In this document: positions 32,936 through 41,996 of the stretch, one piece after another
Position numbering within the stretch: the first letter of the stretch is position 1
Layout of the letters: every line of letters starts with the position of its first letter
Assembly: GCA_031375105.1 (NCBI GenBank)
Contig: JANMHJ010000035.1
Location: forward strand, 1 to 64,000
Length of the DNA stretch: 64,000 nt
DNA from: JANMDU01 sp031375105
Lineage (GTDB): Bacteria; Pseudomonadota; Gammaproteobacteria; Burkholderiales; Burkholderiaceae_C
Direction: 5' to 3'
Made by a program: the position numbers and the translations under genes
Notes under the pieces: generated by a model
Seen by the model: only the letters and a program-made list of their open reading frames with translations
The model's database searches: none
What the model was told of the DNA's origin: nothing

Positions 32936-33937
32936 TCAATGCTTAAACAGCAAGGCCTCGCGCGTCTTCGGCTGCGCGAGTTGCGCCAGCCACCAAGATA
33001 AAGCTTTGCCCAAAGTGCCGCGAGCGGGCGTGTGCCAAGCGTAGTTGACCTTGGGCGCGCGTGGAATGCGCTCAGTGGCGAGCAGCACGAGGCGGCCGGT
33101 TTCGATGTAGGGTCGCGCGATGCAATGCGGTACGAAGCCGCAGCCTAGGCCGCGCAATTGCGCATCGAGCTTATCGGGCATGGTGCTCACGGTGAGCACA
33201 TCTTGGCCGGGCAAGATGCCCACCGACACGGTTTGCTTGCGCCGCGTGGAATCAGCCACGGCCACAATGCGGTGCGCTTGGATGACTGCATCTTGCAAGG
33301 GCTGCTTTGCCAAGGCGTGCGGGTGATTCGCGAGTGGATGATGCGGCGCGACGGCAAACACGAAAGGCACATCGCCCAAAGGCCTGGCCTGAACACCCGC
33401 TTGCGCCATGCCTTCGACCACGCCGCCGATGGCTAAATCGGCTTGGCCATCGAGCAAGGTATGCCATGTGCCAGAGAGCGTCTCGCCTTGGATGCGCAGA
33501 CGCGTGGGCGGAGAAGACCGCGATAGCGACGAAGACTTCAGGCTCTTGGCCGTTGTATTCTCATCACCACTTGAGAAAAACGCCTCACACAGCTCAAACA
33601 TCGTGCGCTTGGAGACAATGCTATCTACAGCAATCGTGAGCTGCGGCTCCCAGCCGGTAGCCACACGCTGCACGCGCCGCGCCACGGCATCCAGCTCTTG
33701 CAGCACATGCTCACCGCCTTGCAGCAATTCCTCGCCCGCAGGCGTGATGCGCGCTTGCTTGGCGCTGCGATCAAACAGCAACACATCCAGCGCATCTTCA
33801 ATCTGCCGCACACGATAAGTGACAGCGCTGGGCACGAGACCCATCTCGCGGGCCGCAGCGGCCATGCTGCCTTGCGTGGCCACGCTGCGAATCAGCGCTA
33901 AGGCCTCGGGGGTGATCAAATCTCGAACGTTCTTCAT
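32936..33937 (-). CDS. LysR family transcriptional regulator
   Basis: A 333-residue LysR regulator with an N-terminal winged helix (ALIRSVATQGSMAAAAREMG, VTYRVRQIEDALDVLLFDRS) and a periplasmic-binding-like effector domain (LTIAVDSIVSKRTMFELCEA; GCGFVPHCIARPYIETGRL). Residues 123-146 form a Ser/Thr-rich insertion (GDENTTAKSLKSSSLSRSS) not usual in the family. Divergent from the pirin cluster across 227 bases, it probably regulates it, perhaps in response to redox stress (inference). Confidence 0.92.
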   Translation of the reverse strand: MKNVRDLITPEALALIRSVATQGSMAAAAREMGLVPSAVTYRVRQIEDALDVLLFDRSAKQARITPAGEELLQGGEHVLQELDAVARRVQRVATGWEPQLTIAVDSIVSKRTMFELCEAFFSSGDENTTAKSLKSSSLSRSSPPTRLRIQGETLSGTWHTLLDGQADLAIGGVVEGMAQAGVQARPLGDVPFVFAVAPHHPLANHPHALAKQPLQDAVIQAHRIVAVADSTRRKQTVSVGILPGQDVLTVSTMPDKLDAQLRGLGCGFVPHCIARPYIETGRLVLLATERIPRAPKVNYAWHTPARGTLGKALSWWLAQLAQPKTREALLFKH

Positions 33938-34009
33938 TTTTGAATGATGACATCAAAATCGTTCGATTGCAAACTTCTTGGTAGAGCCTAAAGTTCAGTA
34001 CGAGAAAAC

Positions 34010-34131
34010 AAACAGCCGGACGCAGAAGACGCAAAGGTTACGCAAAAGACGCAATAAAGACAAAACAGCCTTTTTTCTCTTTTTGGTATTTTGTTCTGCG
34101 TACCCTTTGCGTCTTCTGCGTCCGGATGTTT
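34010..34131. repeat. Family B inverted repeat (copy 2)
   Basis: Left arm 34010-34044 (AAACAGCCGGACGCAGAAGA then CGCAAAGGTTACGCA) and right arm 34097-34131 are complementary at 33 of 35 positions. The 52-base centre includes a second GACGCAA. It lies between the lysR and pirin starts, 33 bases before the pirin ATG. Confidence 0.9.
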
Positions 34132-34164
34132 GAATTGAATTTGTATTTTTAAGGAAGCTTCATC

Positions 34165-34866
34165 ATGATCACCCTTCGCAAATCCCAAGAGCGCGGCTAT
34201 GCAGACCATGGCTGGCTTAAGAGTTTTCATTCGTTTTCATTTGCTGGCTACCATGACGCAGCGCATATGGGCTGGGGCAATCTGCGCGTGATCAATGAAG
34301 ACCGCATTGCGCCCGGCACCGGCTTTGGCACGCATGGCCATCGCGATATGGAAATCATCAGCTACGTGCTTTCTGGCAACTTGGCGCACAAAGACAGCAT
34401 GGGCAATGTCAAGGGCATTCCTCCCGGCGATGTGCAGCGCATGAGCGCAGGCAAGGGCGTGATGCACAGTGAGTTCAACCATGCAGCGGGGCAAGAGACG
34501 CATTTTTTGCAAATCTGGATTGAGCCGAATGTGACGGGCATCTCTCCCAGCTATGAGCAAAAAACGGTTGCACCTGCTGAGAAGCAAGGCATCTTGAAAC
34601 TGGTGGCCGCTCCAGCTGGTGAAGATGCCAGCATTGCCTTGCATGCCGATGCGCGGATTTATGCAGGTTTATTGGATGGGAGCGAAAGCGCGAAGCTGGC
34701 TCTCGATCCAAATCGCAAAGCTTATGTGCATCTCGTGCGCGGCAGCTTGACGGTGAATGGCCAAGCGCTGCAAAGCGGTGATGCCGCAAAAATCCAAGGT
34801 GAATCCAGCCTCGCCTTGAACGCCGCGAAAGATGCGGAAGTGCTGGTGTTTGATTTGGCTGCTTAA
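34165..34866 (+). CDS. Pirin family protein (YhhW-like)
   Basis: A 233-residue double cupin. The metal ligands H57, H59, H101 and E103 (FGTHGHRDME, GVMHSEFN) match those of E. coli YhhW, a quercetin dioxygenase in vitro. It is the first gene of a five-gene pirin/redox cluster that runs on the plus strand. The physiological substrate is unknown. A ribosome-binding site AAGGAAG precedes the ATG. Confidence 0.93.
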   Translation: MITLRKSQERGYADHGWLKSFHSFSFAGYHDAAHMGWGNLRVINEDRIAPGTGFGTHGHRDMEIISYVLSGNLAHKDSMGNVKGIPPGDVQRMSAGKGVMHSEFNHAAGQETHFLQIWIEPNVTGISPSYEQKTVAPAEKQGILKLVAAPAGEDASIALHADARIYAGLLDGSESAKLALDPNRKAYVHLVRGSLTVNGQALQSGDAAKIQGESSLALNAAKDAEVLVFDLAA

Positions 34867-34879
34867 CTTGGAGTAGAAC

Positions 34880-35767
34880 ATGTGTGGAGCAGAACTTCGC
34901 CCTTTGTTGACGGTGAAAGCGACTGTGCCGATGGCCTATCACAGCTTCGACGGTATCAGCGGCGCGCACATGTTGCGCGTGAACAGTCGTTGGATCGATC
35001 CCTTCATTGGCATCGACAGCTATACCTTGCGATCCAACCCTTTTGGCCCGCATCCCCATGCCGGGATGAGCGCGGTCTCGCTCACCTTGCCAGAGTCTGA
35101 AGGCGGCACGATCAATCGCGATTCAATGGGTGACCACAGCCTGATTCGTCCGGGTGATTTGCATTGGTTTCAAGCAGGGCGCGGTGCGATGCATGAAGAA
35201 ACGCCTGCACAACCCGGCAAAACCGAGCATGGCCTGCAAATCTTCGTGAATTTAAGCCGCACCAACAAACAAGCTGAGCCCGTGGGTTTGCGCGTCAAAC
35301 ATGAAGACATGCCGACGGTGCGTTTTGATGGCGGCAGCTTGCGCGTCGTGGTTGGTGAGTTTGACGGACAGACCTCCTCCATCACGCAAGACAAGCGCTG
35401 GCTCACACAGGTGAATCTGCTGGACATCACGTTGCAAGCCGGCGCGAGTGTGGACATCCCCGTGAATGCAGGCGACAACGCCTTTTTCGTCATTCGTAGC
35501 GGAAATTTTAAGGCTTTTGAGCCGTCTGCCCTTATAGATATTACGCAGAGCGCTATCATTTTTGAAGCATCTGGTGAGCCCGGTAAGAGCAGCGCACGTA
35601 TCAATGCAGGCAGCCTTGCGCTACGCGGTGTGTTTTTCAGCGGCACACCGATCAACGAACCCCTCTTTTCCGGCGGCCCTTTCATGGGCAACACGCAGGA
35701 AGACATCATGGCCTACAAACGCGCTTTTGCACGTGGCGACATGGGTCATCTGGAAGCTTCAACTTAA
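34880..35767 (+). CDS. Pirin family protein with embedded repeat
   Basis: A 295-residue pirin with candidate metal ligands H58, H60, H105 and E107 (PFGPHPHAG, GRGAMHEE). A family A repeat in the C-terminal cupin encodes ALIDITQSAIIFEA, in a loop between strands. Thirteen bases after the first pirin gene, it is likely co-transcribed. Length is otherwise normal. Confidence 0.88.
   Translation: MCGAELRPLLTVKATVPMAYHSFDGISGAHMLRVNSRWIDPFIGIDSYTLRSNPFGPHPHAGMSAVSLTLPESEGGTINRDSMGDHSLIRPGDLHWFQAGRGAMHEETPAQPGKTEHGLQIFVNLSRTNKQAEPVGLRVKHEDMPTVRFDGGSLRVVVGEFDGQTSSITQDKRWLTQVNLLDITLQAGASVDIPVNAGDNAFFVIRSGNFKAFEPSALIDITQSAIIFEASGEPGKSSARINAGSLALRGVFFSGTPINEPLFSGGPFMGNTQEDIMAYKRAFARGDMGHLEAST
35528..35569 (+). 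repeat. Family A repeat inside a pirin gene
   Basis: GCCCTTATAGATATTACGCA then GAGCGCTATCATTTTTGAAG. It is read in the common frame, giving ALIDITQSAIIFEA. Confidence 0.85.
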
Positions 35768-35811
35768 TTGCATCTCAATCATTTCATCAACGCCTTCAAG
35801 GAGAATTTCTC

Positions 35812-36345
35812 ATGGCAAAAGTAGCAGTCGTTTATCACTCAGGTTATGGTCACACACAGCGCGTGGCCGAGTTTGTGGCCAAAGGCGCAGGTGCAGATTT
35901 AGTCACCATCGATGCAGAAGGCAACTTGACCGAAGCCCAATGGGCCACGCTGGACGCCGCTGACGCGATCATCATGGGCTCACCCACCTACATGGGCATG
36001 GCTAGCTGGCAGTTCAAGAAATTTGCCGATGCCACGAGCAAGAAATGGTTTGCAAGCAGCTGGAAAGACAAAGTGGCAGGCGGCTTCACATGCTCGGCTA
36101 GCCCCAGTGGCGACAAGCTCTCCACGATTCAGTATTTCATCACCCTCTCGATGCAGCAAGGCATGATCTGGGTCGGCCAGCCTGCGATGAACGATGGCAC
36201 GATCAACCGCATCGGCTCCAATAGCGGCGTGATGGCTCAATGTGGCCCGAACGATCCGGCAGACAAGATTCCGCAAGGCGATTTGGATACAGCGCAGGCC
36301 TATGGCAAGCGCGTGGCAGAAGTTGCCACCAAGCTGCGCGGCTAA
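35812..36345 (+). CDS. Flavodoxin-fold NAD(P)H:quinone oxidoreductase-like protein
   Basis: A 177-residue WrbA/flavodoxin-like protein. The phosphate-binding loop HSGYGHTQRVAEFV and the aromatic region SPTYMGMASWQFKKFADATS place it in the FMN-binding family. Such enzymes reduce quinones by two electrons and prevent radical formation. It sits between two pirins and OsmC, which supports a redox-stress role. Confidence 0.88.
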   Translation: MAKVAVVYHSGYGHTQRVAEFVAKGAGADLVTIDAEGNLTEAQWATLDAADAIIMGSPTYMGMASWQFKKFADATSKKWFASSWKDKVAGGFTCSASPSGDKLSTIQYFITLSMQQGMIWVGQPAMNDGTINRIGSNSGVMAQCGPNDPADKIPQGDLDTAQAYGKRVAEVATKLRG

Positions 36346-36386
36346 ATGGCACCATCCCCCGTCAAACCTCTTTGCAGGAGCCAAGC

Positions 36387-36788
36387 ATGAGCATCAGCGT
36401 CACACGCAATCACAAGCACCCGATGAGTCACACCGTGCGTATCCGGGCGCATGAGTTTGTGGTCGATGTGAGTGCAGCCGAGGGCGGCAGCGATGCTGGC
36501 CCTTCACCTCACGACATTTACGATGCGGCGCTGGCTTCCTGCAAGGCACTGACGGTGCTTTGGTACGCGCAACGCAAAAAGATGGAATTGACGGATATTG
36601 AAGTCGTCACTGAGCGAGATGACAGTCAAGAGCGGCAGGGCACATATCGTCTGAACAGTACGCTCAAACTTAGTGGCCATCTCACAGAAGAACAAAAGCG
36701 TGAGCTGCTCGCGGTGGCCGACAAATGCCCGATTCACAAGCTCATGACGCAAGTGACGACGCAGGTGAGCACCACACTCGTCGATTAA
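36387..36788 (+). CDS. OsmC family peroxide-reducing protein
   Basis: A 133-residue OsmC-like protein. Two cysteines, C52 (ALASCKALTVLWYA) and C114 (VADKCPIHKLM), form the thiol pair that reduces organic hydroperoxides in this family. Start at 36387 follows GCAGGAG. It lies between the flavodoxin and the third pirin gene. Confidence 0.9.
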   Translation: MSISVTRNHKHPMSHTVRIRAHEFVVDVSAAEGGSDAGPSPHDIYDAALASCKALTVLWYAQRKKMELTDIEVVTERDDSQERQGTYRLNSTLKLSGHLTEEQKRELLAVADKCPIHKLMTQVTTQVSTTLVD

Positions 36789-36806
36789 ATTTTCAAGGAG
36801 ATTGCC

Positions 36807-37700
36807 ATGAGCTTGTTGCATCTTCTCAAAGGCCACAGCAAAGACCTCGGTGGCGGCATGCTGGTCAAGCGCATGCTGCCCGCAGCCGCGCAGCGCTCAG
36901 TGGGCCCTTTTGTATTTTTTGACCATTTCGGCCCAGCAACGGTGCATCCGCAAGACAAGCATGATGTGCGTCCGCATCCGCATATCGGCTTGGCCACCGT
37001 CACTTATTTGTTTGAAGGCGCGATTTTGCACCGCGATAGCTTGGGCTACGAGCAATTGATTGAGCCCGGCGCGATCAATCTCATGAGCGCAGGCAAGGGC
37101 ATTGTGCATTCGGAGAGAAGGCCTGCACATTTGCGCGATGAGACCTATGTGAACCACGGCCTGCAACTGTGGCTGGCCTTGCCTTTGGAGCTGGAGGAAA
37201 GTGAGCCCAGCTTTCATCACACACCGGCCAGTGCCATTCCCGAATGGCGGGGCGATGGTGTGATGCTGCGTGTGTTGATGGGGCAGGCGATGGGGCTGGC
37301 CTCTTCCGTGAAAACCTTCTCGCCCACGCTCTATCTGGATCTGGCTTTAGAAGCTGGCGCAAGCTGGACATGGAGCGAGCCTGTGCAGGAACTGGCCGTG
37401 TATGCGCTGGATGCGGCGGTGCTGGTGCAAGGCGAGCGTGTGGAGCCGGGGCAGATGGCGGTGGTGGATACTCGCCAGCCTTTGCACATAGAGAGCGCCC
37501 CGCAAGCGATTCAAGCGGCGCGCTTGGTGCTGATCGGCGGGCAGGCGCTGGAGATGCCACGCCAGATGTGGTGGAATTTTGTCTCCAGCCGAAAAAAGAG
37601 AATTGTGCAGGCTGCACAGGATTGGCAGGCGCAGCGCATGGGGCAGATTGCTGGCGAGAGCGAGTGGATTGAGTTGCCTGAGCCGGGACCGAAAGCCTGA
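36807..37700 (+). CDS. Pirin family protein
   Basis: A 297-residue pirin with metal ligands H57, H59, H101 and E103 (VRPHPHIGL, GIVHSERRP), the canonical set. It is the last gene of the pirin cluster, 18 bases after OsmC, with AAGGAG before the ATG. The C-terminal helix region PRQMWWNFVSSRKKRI is typical of the family. Confidence 0.93.
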   Translation: MSLLHLLKGHSKDLGGGMLVKRMLPAAAQRSVGPFVFFDHFGPATVHPQDKHDVRPHPHIGLATVTYLFEGAILHRDSLGYEQLIEPGAINLMSAGKGIVHSERRPAHLRDETYVNHGLQLWLALPLELEESEPSFHHTPASAIPEWRGDGVMLRVLMGQAMGLASSVKTFSPTLYLDLALEAGASWTWSEPVQELAVYALDAAVLVQGERVEPGQMAVVDTRQPLHIESAPQAIQAARLVLIGGQALEMPRQMWWNFVSSRKKRIVQAAQDWQAQRMGQIAGESEWIELPEPGPKA

Positions 37701-37755
37701 CTCGCTCCCCAGTCTGCGGGATGGAGGTTTGTGCAATCTTGTGTAAGATGGCCGA

Positions 37756-38448
37756 ATGCAGGTTCTCGCTCTTCTTCCTTGGTCTGACTGGCTGGCGTTG
37801 GTCTGGTTTTTTTCGGCTTGGGTGACCTATTCTTTGTTTACCAAGCATCAGAGCATCAAAAGAAATTCTTTGATAGCCACCACCAATCGCTATCGCAGTT
37901 ATTGGATGGAGCAAGCCACCAGCCGCGATCCGCGTGTGCTCGACGGCATCATCACGCAGAATCTCTCTTCCACGCCGGCCTTCTTTTGCTCCACCACGAT
38001 CATCGTGATTGGTGGCTTGTTTGCTCTCTTGGGCAGCACGGACAAAGCGGCTGAGTTGGTGCGCGATATTCCGTTTGCTCAGCGCACCACGGTGTTGATT
38101 TTTGATTTGAAGGTGCTGATCATGATCAGCATCTTCGTGTTCTCTTTTTTCCGCTTTTCTTGGAGCATGCGCCAATACACCTTTGTGGCGCTGTTGATCG
38201 GCTCGATGCCTGATCCCAAGGAATTTGAATCCGGCAAGTTTGATCGGCAAGTGATTGCCCAGCGCGCTGGTCGCATGGTAGGCATGGCTGCTGAGACGTT
38301 TAACGACGGCTTGCGCGGCTACTACTTTGCGTTTGCAGTGATTGCATGGTTTTTCTCACCGGTGGCCTTTGCGTTTGCTACTGCTTTTGTGGTGGCCATT
38401 CTCTACAGCCGTGAATACCGCTCTGATGTGCTGGAGATATTGGGTTGA
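37756..38448 (+). CDS. DUF599 family membrane protein
   Basis: A 230-residue inner-membrane protein with about four helices and the DUF599 pattern (NRYRSYWMEQATSRDPRVLD, SSTPAFFCSTTIIVIGGLFA). The function is unknown. Its stop overlaps the TTG start of the next gene (TTGA), so the two are translationally coupled and may act together. Confidence 0.85.
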   Translation: MQVLALLPWSDWLALVWFFSAWVTYSLFTKHQSIKRNSLIATTNRYRSYWMEQATSRDPRVLDGIITQNLSSTPAFFCSTTIIVIGGLFALLGSTDKAAELVRDIPFAQRTTVLIFDLKVLIMISIFVFSFFRFSWSMRQYTFVALLIGSMPDPKEFESGKFDRQVIAQRAGRMVGMAAETFNDGLRGYYFAFAVIAWFFSPVAFAFATAFVVAILYSREYRSDVLEILG

Positions 38449-40526
38449 AATCACCCGCCTTGCTTGCTCAGTGGCTTGTGATGGCGCTGCTTCTGGCTTG
38501 GCAAATTAATGCGCTGGCTGCGCCGCAAGTCAATTGGGGTGAGATGCTGGCGCAAGCACGCGGCAAACCCACGCAGACGAACCTGAGTGTGGATTTGCGC
38601 GAACGCTGGGAAGGCACCCTGGTGGGCGACGTGTCTGTCGCCAATGATGTGGCGCTCGATCCCGCGCAAGTGTGGGCATGGCCCGCGGAGCGTTTTTCAT
38701 CCAAAGATCAATCCAAGCCGGTTCTGATACGCACTGGGGAGCGGCAGCTGGTGCGCGTGACCGTTTTTTCAGAGCGCTTGGTGAGTGATTTCATTCTGAC
38801 CGTGCCCATGCCTCGGCTGGATGCCGTGCATGTGTCTTACCGCCATGATGGCGGGCCTTGGACGACGCTATCTGCGGGCGACACCTTGGCGATGAAGCGC
38901 TGGCCGCTGGCAGATCGCCAGCCTAGTTTCAATGTGCCCTTGCCACCCGGCCAGATCGATTTGGTGATGCAATTCGCGCATCGCGGCATTCTGGATGCAC
39001 CTGTGCTTCTGCAAAATGATCGCGCGTTTTTAGATTCACGCACGGTCAGCATCTGGGTGGCGGGCATCTTTGTGGGCATCAATTTAGTGTTGGCCTTGAT
39101 GGGCATCTTGATGGCGCTGAATTTTCAAAAAATTGGCTTCATGTCGGTCGCCCTGATGAGCACAATGGTGGCCTTGGTGCTGATTTTTGGTAGCGGCCTG
39201 GGCGGTATGGTGCTGGGTACAGGCAGCGAGCGCTTTAATGATGAAATGAAGTTCATTGTGAACACGGTCTGGGGCATGCTTTTGCCTTGGGTGGCAGCGG
39301 TCGCGGTCGGCATACGTGCGCATTCTCGGCTGTGGTGGCGCAGCGCCTTGCTGCTGGCGCTGGGTGGTGTGTTGCTGGCGTGGTTTTGGGTGGATTACCG
39401 GCTGCGCGATAGTGCGCCAGTGGGGGTGACTGTATTGCTGGTCTGTGTGCTGGTCTTCGTGTTGAGCATGTTGGCCTGGGCTTGGTATAAAAACTATTCG
39501 CGTCACTTAGGTATTTTGCTGGGCGTGATGCTGTATTTGAGCGCTTTGCTTTTGCTGTTTGTTGCGTTTGTGGGAGGTCTGGACACCGATACCAGCGGTG
39601 TCTTGGCGGCTTTGGTCAGTATGTTGGCTTCTTTGACCTTGATCCGGGGCTTGTTCATGCAGCATCGCATGGGCAGGCAGGTATTGGCGCGGGCGCGAAC
39701 TTCTCCTTTGCGCGATGTGCTCACGGGCTTGCTCAACCGCGAGGGCATGCAAGCGCACATGTATCAGATACGCAAGCGCATACGCAATGAGCACACCTGC
39801 GCCGTGTTCATCTACATTGCTGTGCAAGATTCGGCCAGTGCGATGCAAGAGCATGGCGAACAGGGCATGGAAATGGGCATGGTGCAGATCGCAGCCAGTT
39901 TGTCGACCAGCGTATCCGGTGTGGATGGCGTGGCGCGTATTTCAAGCCATGCGTTTGGCGTTTTGGTGATGATGCCGCCCGACCCTGCTATGGCGACGCG
40001 CTTGGCGCAGAAAATCTTGTCGCGCTTGATGGCCTTGGCATCGCATGGTGCGCCCTTGGCTCGCACGGCGCGCATGGCCATCGCTTGGATACCTTTGTTT
40101 GGGTTTCGCGTTGATGCCCTAGAACGCCGCTGCCTGCGCACCTTGGTGGAGCTCGATGTTGTTAAACGGATTGGCTGGGTTGGAGGCGCGGCATCTCATG
40201 TTGAAGCGGCGCACATGCTGCGTGATGCTCGCAACGCAAGCAGCATGCCTTCCAGCGCGGAAGATGCGCCTGATGCAGGCAAACCTTCCACGTCCAAGGA
40301 GGGTGTTTCATCTAATCTGTATGAGCGCATCCACCGCATCGAACGCGAAATGCTGCACGGCGTGGACACCCGCTTTTTGGTGGAAGAAGCCGAGCGCATG
40401 AGTCGCGTGTTGAACGAAGTGCATTCGAGCCAAGGCAGCCCACAAACGATGGGCCCAGAAGCGCAGCCCGATGATCACGCGCCGACAGCATTGCTTCCAG
40501 TACCGCAAAAACCTTGGCCGGGTTGA
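38445..40526 (+). CDS. 7TM-DISM sensor with degenerate GGDEF domain
   Basis: A 693-residue membrane protein. Residues 1-27 are a signal peptide, 30-195 a periplasmic sensory domain of the 7TMR-DISM type, and 200-410 seven transmembrane helices. A diguanylate-cyclase-like domain follows, with DVLTGLLNR at 424-432. The catalytic motif that should read RxGGDEF is RISSHAFG at 498-505, so c-di-GMP synthesis is unlikely and a receptor role is more plausible. A polar tail (600-693) is probably disordered. It starts at a TTG coupled to DUF599. Confidence 0.8.
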   Translation: MKSPALLAQWLVMALLLAWQINALAAPQVNWGEMLAQARGKPTQTNLSVDLRERWEGTLVGDVSVANDVALDPAQVWAWPAERFSSKDQSKPVLIRTGERQLVRVTVFSERLVSDFILTVPMPRLDAVHVSYRHDGGPWTTLSAGDTLAMKRWPLADRQPSFNVPLPPGQIDLVMQFAHRGILDAPVLLQNDRAFLDSRTVSIWVAGIFVGINLVLALMGILMALNFQKIGFMSVALMSTMVALVLIFGSGLGGMVLGTGSERFNDEMKFIVNTVWGMLLPWVAAVAVGIRAHSRLWWRSALLLALGGVLLAWFWVDYRLRDSAPVGVTVLLVCVLVFVLSMLAWAWYKNYSRHLGILLGVMLYLSALLLLFVAFVGGLDTDTSGVLAALVSMLASLTLIRGLFMQHRMGRQVLARARTSPLRDVLTGLLNREGMQAHMYQIRKRIRNEHTCAVFIYIAVQDSASAMQEHGEQGMEMGMVQIAASLSTSVSGVDGVARISSHAFGVLVMMPPDPAMATRLAQKILSRLMALASHGAPLARTARMAIAWIPLFGFRVDALERRCLRTLVELDVVKRIGWVGGAASHVEAAHMLRDARNASSMPSSAEDAPDAGKPSTSKEGVSSNLYERIHRIEREMLHGVDTRFLVEEAERMSRVLNEVHSSQGSPQTMGPEAQPDDHAPTALLPVPQKPWPG

Positions 40527-40538
40527 ACTGCCGCTGAA

Positions 40539-41870
40539 TCAGCGCAGCGCGTAGGTAGACGCATCCAATTCGGGCGCTCGGCCTGCCACCAGATCAGCCA
40601 GCAGCCGCGCACTGCCGCAAGACAGCGCCCACCCACTGGAGCCATGGCCCAGATTGAGCCAAACCGGGCCGCTAGAGCCTGCACGGCCAATCACGGGAGC
40701 GCGATTGGCCAGCATGGGCCGCGCACCCTGCCATTCCTGCACGCCTTGACTCATCACCGCAGCGCCGGGAAACCAGTCGTGCAGCACTTTGTAGAGTGTT
40801 TGAATCGCCGCACGGTTCATCCGGCCTGAACGACCCCCCACCTGCGCACTGCCCGCCACGCGCACGCGCTGGCCTAGGCGCGTGATGCTGACCTTGTAAT
40901 GCTCATCCATCAGACCCGAGCGCGGCGCATTCAGGGGCTCTTTGATATGTGCGCTCACAGCGTAGCCATACACGGGGCGCAGCGGCAGCGAGATACCCAG
41001 TGGTTGCAAAATAGGTTGCAAGAGCGGCGCAGCCTGCGCACCCGTGCACAGCACCACTGTATCGAATTGCAGCGCCTGCGCCTGGCTTTGGGCATCCCTG
41101 CTGGCCGACGGGAGCAGGGAAGACAGCTGTGATGCATTTTGGATATTTGCTATATAAACAATAGCGCCCGGCGCAGATTTTATAAGGGCAGAGTCGATTT
41201 TTTGTACTTCAACTTGGAATTCAAACTGCACCCCGAGGCGGCGGCATTCATCCTTGAGCAAGAGCGCAAATTGGCGGCAGTTGGCCACCTCGTCTTGCGC
41301 CAGATGAATCGCGCCTGCAAAGTGTGTGTCGGTGTTGATTGCCGGTTCGATCTGCCGCGCGGCGGCCTCATCAACTTCAGCAAACGCCACGCCCAGATCG
41401 CGCAAGATCTTCAAGTTGTTTTGCACCATGGCACGGTCTTTCTCCGTGCGCAGCGCAATCAGATAGCCAGAGGTGCGGTCATATTCCAAGCTATGGCGCT
41501 CGGTTGTGGCATGCAGCACGCTGCGGCTGTAAAACGCCAATCGCTGCAAAGCGCTGCGGTGCTGAAGATAAGTTTCTTGATTGCACGCCCGCCAGAAATG
41601 CCACAGCCATGCCATGTCAGCGCCTGACAAAGGCAGCTTCAAACGAAATGCCGCATGCGGGCTGGCCATCTGCTTGAGCACTTTCCAAGGCATCCCCGGT
41701 GCTGCCCAAGGTGTGACGTAGCCGGGCGAGAGCACGCCAGCGTTGGAAAAACTGGCCTCTTCTGCCGCCGCGCCACGGCGCTCATACACCGTCACCTCGT
41801 GGCCATCGCGCGCTAGTTCATACGCGGTGGTGATGCCAATAATGCCTGCGCCGACGACTGCTATCTTCAT
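40539..41870 (-). CDS. dadA: D-amino-acid dehydrogenase (DadA-like)
   Basis: A 443-residue FAD-dependent oxidoreductase starting with the dinucleotide motif VVGAGIIGITTAYELARDGH. GVLSPGYVTPWAAPGMP and the C-terminal NLGHGSSGWALSCGSARLLA are typical of DadA, which deaminates D-amino acids at the membrane. A family A repeat adds ALIKSAPGAIVYIANIQNAS in the FAD-domain loop, about 25 residues more than usual. No alanine racemase gene is adjacent. Confidence 0.88.
   Translation of the reverse strand: MKIAVVGAGIIGITTAYELARDGHEVTVYERRGAAAEEASFSNAGVLSPGYVTPWAAPGMPWKVLKQMASPHAAFRLKLPLSGADMAWLWHFWRACNQETYLQHRSALQRLAFYSRSVLHATTERHSLEYDRTSGYLIALRTEKDRAMVQNNLKILRDLGVAFAEVDEAAARQIEPAINTDTHFAGAIHLAQDEVANCRQFALLLKDECRRLGVQFEFQVEVQKIDSALIKSAPGAIVYIANIQNASQLSSLLPSASRDAQSQAQALQFDTVVLCTGAQAAPLLQPILQPLGISLPLRPVYGYAVSAHIKEPLNAPRSGLMDEHYKVSITRLGQRVRVAGSAQVGGRSGRMNRAAIQTLYKVLHDWFPGAAVMSQGVQEWQGARPMLANRAPVIGRAGSSGPVWLNLGHGSSGWALSCGSARLLADLVAGRAPELDASTYALR
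41146..41189 (-). repeat. Family A repeat inside dadA
   Basis: ATTTGCTATATAAACAATAG then CGCCCGGCGCAGATTTTATA. In the gene's strand it is read in the common frame and encodes ALIKSAPGAIVYIA. Confidence 0.85.
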
Positions 41871-41906
41871 GAGTTACTAGGGGTTTTAAAAGAAAAAGGG
41901 CTATTC

Positions 41907-41949
41907 GCCCTTATAGAATCTGCGCAATATGCTACTGAATTGATAGTAA
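41907..41949 (+). repeat. Family A repeat between amidase and dadA
   Basis: GCCCTTATAGAATCTGCGCA then ATATGCTACTGAATTGATAG. It lies in the 126-base gap upstream of dadA, together with its likely promoter. Confidence 0.85.
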
Positions 41950-41996
41950 GCATTGTAGCCTGAGGTGTATTGTATGCATCTACTGCATGCTCAGAC

